From NCBI GenBank assembly GCA_015064965.1, contig SVRG01000010.1, positions 1 to 32,416 on the forward strand: a stretch of DNA of 32,416 bases, given 5' to 3'. The stretch comes from Oscillospiraceae bacterium (GTDB lineage Bacteria > Bacillota > Clostridia > Oscillospirales > CAG-272). Below, piece by piece: positions 29,429 through 32,416 of the stretch (positions within the stretch are counted from its first letter, which is position 1; each line of letters begins with the position of its first letter). A program made the translations under genes and the position numbers. The notes under the pieces are model-generated. The model searched no databases. It was not told the DNA's origin and saw nothing but the letters and a program-made list of their open reading frames with translations.

Positions 29429-32416
29429 TTATTTCTTTACTGCAAGGGTAACTGTTTCGCCGTTGATATCCCATTCCTTGGTGTAGCCTTCAGCCAATCC
29501 GAATACTACCATGTCGCAGAGAACAGCGCTCTTGATTTCGGCAGAAGCCTTGTCAACGATCGCGCGGATCTTGTCATTTCCGTCCACGTAAAGAGTGATG
29601 TGGTCGGTAACGTCAAAACCTGCTTCCTTACGCATGGTCTGTACCTTGGAGATAACTTCGCGAACATATCCTTCTTCGATAAGTTCAGCAGAAAGCTCTG
29701 TGTCAAGCGCAACGGTAACGCCACCGTCGCTGAGCGAAACAAATCTGCCGCCCTGAACGGTCTCGATAAGAAGGTCTTCAGCGGTGAGTTCGGCAGTGTC
29801 AGCACCAACGGTAACGGTAATCTTGCCTTCCTTGTCAAGCTCTGCTTTAAGCGCATTGCCGTCCGCCTCCTGGAGATAGCCGCGGATGCCGCCGAGAAGC
29901 TTGCCGTACTTCGGACCAACTGTCTTAAGATTGGGCTTGATGTTATATGTGAGGAATGCAGAAGCGTCATTGGTAAACTCGGCGCTCTTTACATTGAGTT
30001 CCTCGGTAATGATGCTTACGTATTCATCGGCGAGAGCCTTTTCGGCACCGATAAACATCTTGCCGATCGGCTGACGGTTCTTGATGTTGGCTGCATTTCT
30101 TGCCGCACGTCCGAGAATTACTACTTTAAGCACCTGTTCCATGCTGTACTCAAGGGTTTTATCAATCATTGCTTCATCGGCTACGGGGTAGTCACAAAGA
30201 TGAATACTGATTGGTGCGCTTTCGTCAACGCTGCGAACAAGGTTCTGATAGATCTCTTCTGTCATAAAGGGAATCATCGGAGCTGCAAGCTTTGAAAGGG
30301 TAACAAGTGCGGTATAAAGTGTCATATAAGCCGCAATCTTGTCATCGGTCATTTCGGGACCCCAATATCTCTCTCTGCCGCGGCGAACATACCAGTTGGA
30401 AAGCTCGTCGGTGAAGTCTGCGAGAGCCTTTGCAGGTTCGGGAATCTTGTAGGATGCAAGACCTGCATCAACTTCTTTGATTACGGAGTTGAGTTTGGAG
30501 AGAAGCCACTTGTCCATAACGGAGAGTTTGCAGTCTGCAAGGTTATACTTTGTGGGGTCAAAGCCGTCGATCTCGGCATAGAGAACATAGAACGCATATG
30601 TGTTCCAAAGTGTGCCAAGGAACTTGCGCTGTCCCTCGGTAACCGCCTTGTCATGGAAGCGGTTGGGGAGCCACGGTGCGGAGTTTGTGTAGAAATACCA
30701 GCGGATAGCATCTGCACCATGCTTTTCAAGTGCATCAAACGGGTCAACTGCGTTGCCCTTGGACTTTGACATCTTCTGTCCGTTTTCATCCTGAACGTGA
30801 CCGAGAACGATTACGTTTTTGAAAGGAGCTTTGTTGAAGATGAGAGTGGAAATCGCAAGAAGCGAATAGAACCAACCTCTTGTCTGGTCAACAGCCTCGG
30901 AGATGAAGTCGGCGGGGAACTGAGCCTCGAAGAGATCGTGGTTTTCAAAAGGATAGTGGTGCTGAGCAAAAGGCATGGAGCCTGAGTCATACCAGCAGTC
31001 GATAACTTCGGGAACGCGCTTCATCTCGCCGCCGCACTTTTCGCATTTGATGGTGACTGCGTCAATGAAAGGACGGTGAAGCTCAATATCGTCAGGGCAG
31101 TTTGAGCTCATGCTCTTGAGCTCTTCAATAGAGCCGATGGAGTGGCGGTGTCCGCACTCGCATTCCCAGATGTTGAGTGGTGTACCCCAATAACGGTTAC
31201 GGGAGATGCCCCAGTCCTGAACGTTTTCAAGCCAGTCTCCAAAGCGTCCCTTGCCGATGCTTTCGGGGATCCAGTTGATTGTGTTGTTGTTTTTGATAAG
31301 GTCTTCCTTAACTGCGGTCATCTGAATGAACCAGGAGTCACGAGCGTAGTAGATAAGTGGGGTACCGCAACGCCAGCAGTGAGGATAGCTGTGCTCAAAT
31401 GAGGGGGCGGAGAAGAGAAGTCCGCGCTTTTCAAGGTCAACAAGCACAAGCTTGTCAGCGTCTTTGCAGAAAGTGCCTGCCCAAGCGGTTTCTTCGGTCA
31501 TTTCTCCCTTTGCATTTACAAACTGAACAAAGGGGAGGTCGTATTTCTTGCCCACCTTGGAGTCGTCTTCACCAAAAGCAGGAGCGATGTGAACAACACC
31601 GGTACCGTCAGTGAGAGTTACGTATCCGTCACAGGTTACATAGAATGCCTTTTTCTTCTGCTTTTCAACAGTTGCATTGGCAAAGTCAAAGAGCGGCTCG
31701 TATGCCTTGCCTTCAAGGTCTGCACCCTTCATGGTTTCGAGAACTTCATACTCACCTTCACCGAGAACGCTGTCGCAAAGAGCCTGCGCCATATAATAGG
31801 TGTATTCGCCAGACTTAACTTTAACGTAGTCAAATACAGGGTTTACGCAGAGTGCTACGTTTGAGGGGAGAGTCCAGGGAGTGGTTGTCCATGCGAGGAT
31901 GTATGCGTCCTCTCCTACAACCTTGAAGCGTGCGATAGCGGAGCGTTCCTTTACATCCTTGTAGCCCTGCGCAACCTCGTGGGAGGAAAGCGGTGTGCCG
32001 CAGCGGGGGCAATAAGGAACGATTTTAAAGCCCTTATAGAGAAGTCCCTTGTCGAAAATCTGTTTGAGGGACCACCATTCGGACTCGATAAAGTTGTTGT
32101 CATAGGTTACATAGGGGTTTTCCATGTCAGCCCAAAAGCCGACGGTCTGTGAAAAGTCTTCCCACATACCCTTGTATTTCCAAACGCTTTCCTTGCAGTG
32201 ACCGATAAAGGGTTCAAGACCGTAAGCCTCGATTTGATCCTTGCCGTCAATACCGAGCATCTTTTCGACTTCAAGTTCAACGGGGAGGCCGTGTGTGTCC
32301 CAGCCTGCTTTTCTCGGTACGGTGCAGCCTTTCATTGTCTGGTAACGCGGAATCATATCCTTGATTACACGGGTAAGAACGTGACCGATATGGGGTTTTC
32401 CGTTAGCGGTCGGAGG
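29429..32416 (-). CDS. ileS: isoleucyl-tRNA synthetase, type 2, N-terminus beyond the window
   Basis: This class I synthetase charges tRNA-Ile. The minus-strand frame is open from 32416, adding 20 residues upstream of the methionine at 32356. These include the HIGH motif in PPTANGKPHIGHVL, so it is not a start. The KMSKS loop is present (KMSKSKGNAVDPF). Internal zinc-type pairs CPRCGTP, CWRCGTP and CEKCGGE are visible, as is the editing-domain stretch WTTTPWTLPSN. The C-terminus lacks the zinc finger of type 1 enzymes and ends in a small beta domain. Together with NPYVTYDNNFIESEWW this indicates the eukaryote-like type 2 enzyme. That type usually tolerates mupirocin. About 995 residues are visible. 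Confidence 0.96.
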   Translation of the reverse strand, partial: PPTANGKPHIGHVLTRVIKDMIPRYQTMKGCTVPRKAGWDTHGLPVELEVEKMLGIDGKDQIEAYGLEPFIGHCKESVWKYKGMWEDFSQTVGFWADMENPYVTYDNNFIESEWWSLKQIFDKGLLYKGFKIVPYCPRCGTPLSSHEVAQGYKDVKERSAIARFKVVGEDAYILAWTTTPWTLPSNVALCVNPVFDYVKVKSGEYTYYMAQALCDSVLGEGEYEVLETMKGADLEGKAYEPLFDFANATVEKQKKKAFYVTCDGYVTLTDGTGVVHIAPAFGEDDSKVGKKYDLPFVQFVNAKGEMTEETAWAGTFCKDADKLVLVDLEKRGLLFSAPSFEHSYPHCWRCGTPLIYYARDSWFIQMTAVKEDLIKNNNTINWIPESIGKGRFGDWLENVQDWGISRNRYWGTPLNIWECECGHRHSIGSIEELKSMSSNCPDDIELHRPFIDAVTIKCEKCGGEMKRVPEVIDCWYDSGSMPFAQHHYPFENHDLFEAQFPADFISEAVDQTRGWFYSLLAISTLIFNKAPFKNVIVLGHVQDENGQKMSKSKGNAVDPFDALEKHGADAIRWYFYTNSAPWLPNRFHDKAVTEGQRKFLGTLWNTYAFYVLYAEIDGFDPTKYNLADCKLSVMDKWLLSKLNSVIKEVDAGLASYKIPEPAKALADFTDELSNWYVRRGRERYWGPEMTDDKIAAYMTLYTALVTLSKLAAPMIPFMTEEIYQNLVRSVDESAPISIHLCDYPVADEAMIDKTLEYSMEQVLKVVILGRAARNAANIKNRQPIGKMFIGAEKALADEYVSIITEELNVKSAEFTNDASAFLTYNIKPNLKTVGPKYGKLLGGIRGYLQEADGNALKAELDKEGKITVTVGADTAELTAEDLLIETVQGGRFVSLSDGGVTVALDTELSAELIEEGYVREVISKVQTMRKEAGFDVTDHITLYVDGNDKIRAIVDKASAEIKSAVLCDMVVFGLAEGYTKEWDINGETVTLAVKK

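Overview
The window looks like the chromosome of an anaerobic, Gram-positive Clostridia bacterium of the Oscillospiraceae/Ruminococcaceae kind. This is inferred from gene content: HPr kinase/phosphorylase, S-layer homology domains, two type I dockerins, an ECF-type vitamin transporter under a cobalamin riboswitch, a type 2 isoleucyl-tRNA synthetase, and families that I associate mainly with Clostridia (DUF6062, DUF5685, DUF815, DUF1538 with P-II). Genes are densely packed. Most transcription units end in strong hairpins, and many start at clear sigma-A type promoters with 17-base spacers. No rRNA, tRNA, transposase, phage gene or CRISPR array is visible, and no gene-free stretch exceeds 300 bases.

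Positions 1-5375 (+): the end of leuB, then ilvE, a DUF815 AAA+ ATPase, threonine ammonia-lyase (ilvA), ridA and a FliB-like cysteine-rich protein. The first five form a branched-chain amino acid block in which RidA would clear the reactive enamine/imine made by IlvA. Positions 5408-10396 (-): hprK, a large secreted phosphodiester-glycosidase-like protein with three SLH domains, and a DUF6062 protein. Positions 10476-14291 (+): an Ogg-type DNA glycosylase, then an ABC exporter with an N-terminal PH-like and zinc-ribbon region followed by a DUF1854 protein. The exporter reading frame is broken by a one-base frameshift near 12960.

Positions 14330-17865 hold an XRE regulator divergent from a 1021-residue secreted lysozyme with a dockerin, a more AT-rich pair bounded by two near-identical hairpins. 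Positions 17901-21994 (-) carry a secreted beta-helix protein with a stalk domain and a lipoprotein. Positions 22149-24111 (+) are three overlapping genes: DUF5685, a J-domain/TPR protein with a cysteine-string tail, and a membrane protein. Positions 24124-25342 (+) form a cobalamin-riboswitch operon with a transcobalamin-like (DUF4430) lipoprotein and an ECF S-component.

Positions 25354-25880 (-) encode a shortened DUF1538 membrane protein coupled to a P-II-like regulator. Positions 26001-28418 (-) encode a dockerin-bearing SGNH hydrolase divergent from a LysR regulator, and the window ends inside ileS (-).

The most unusual points are: (1) the DUF5685 / cysteine-string J-protein / membrane-protein operon, where DUF5685 carries two Asp-rich motifs resembling head-to-head prenyl synthases and the J-protein tail resembles eukaryotic cysteine-string proteins; (2) two dockerin-bearing enzymes, each paired head-to-head with its own regulator through promoters whose -35 boxes overlap; (3) the B12 operon, whose promoter lies inside the preceding terminator.
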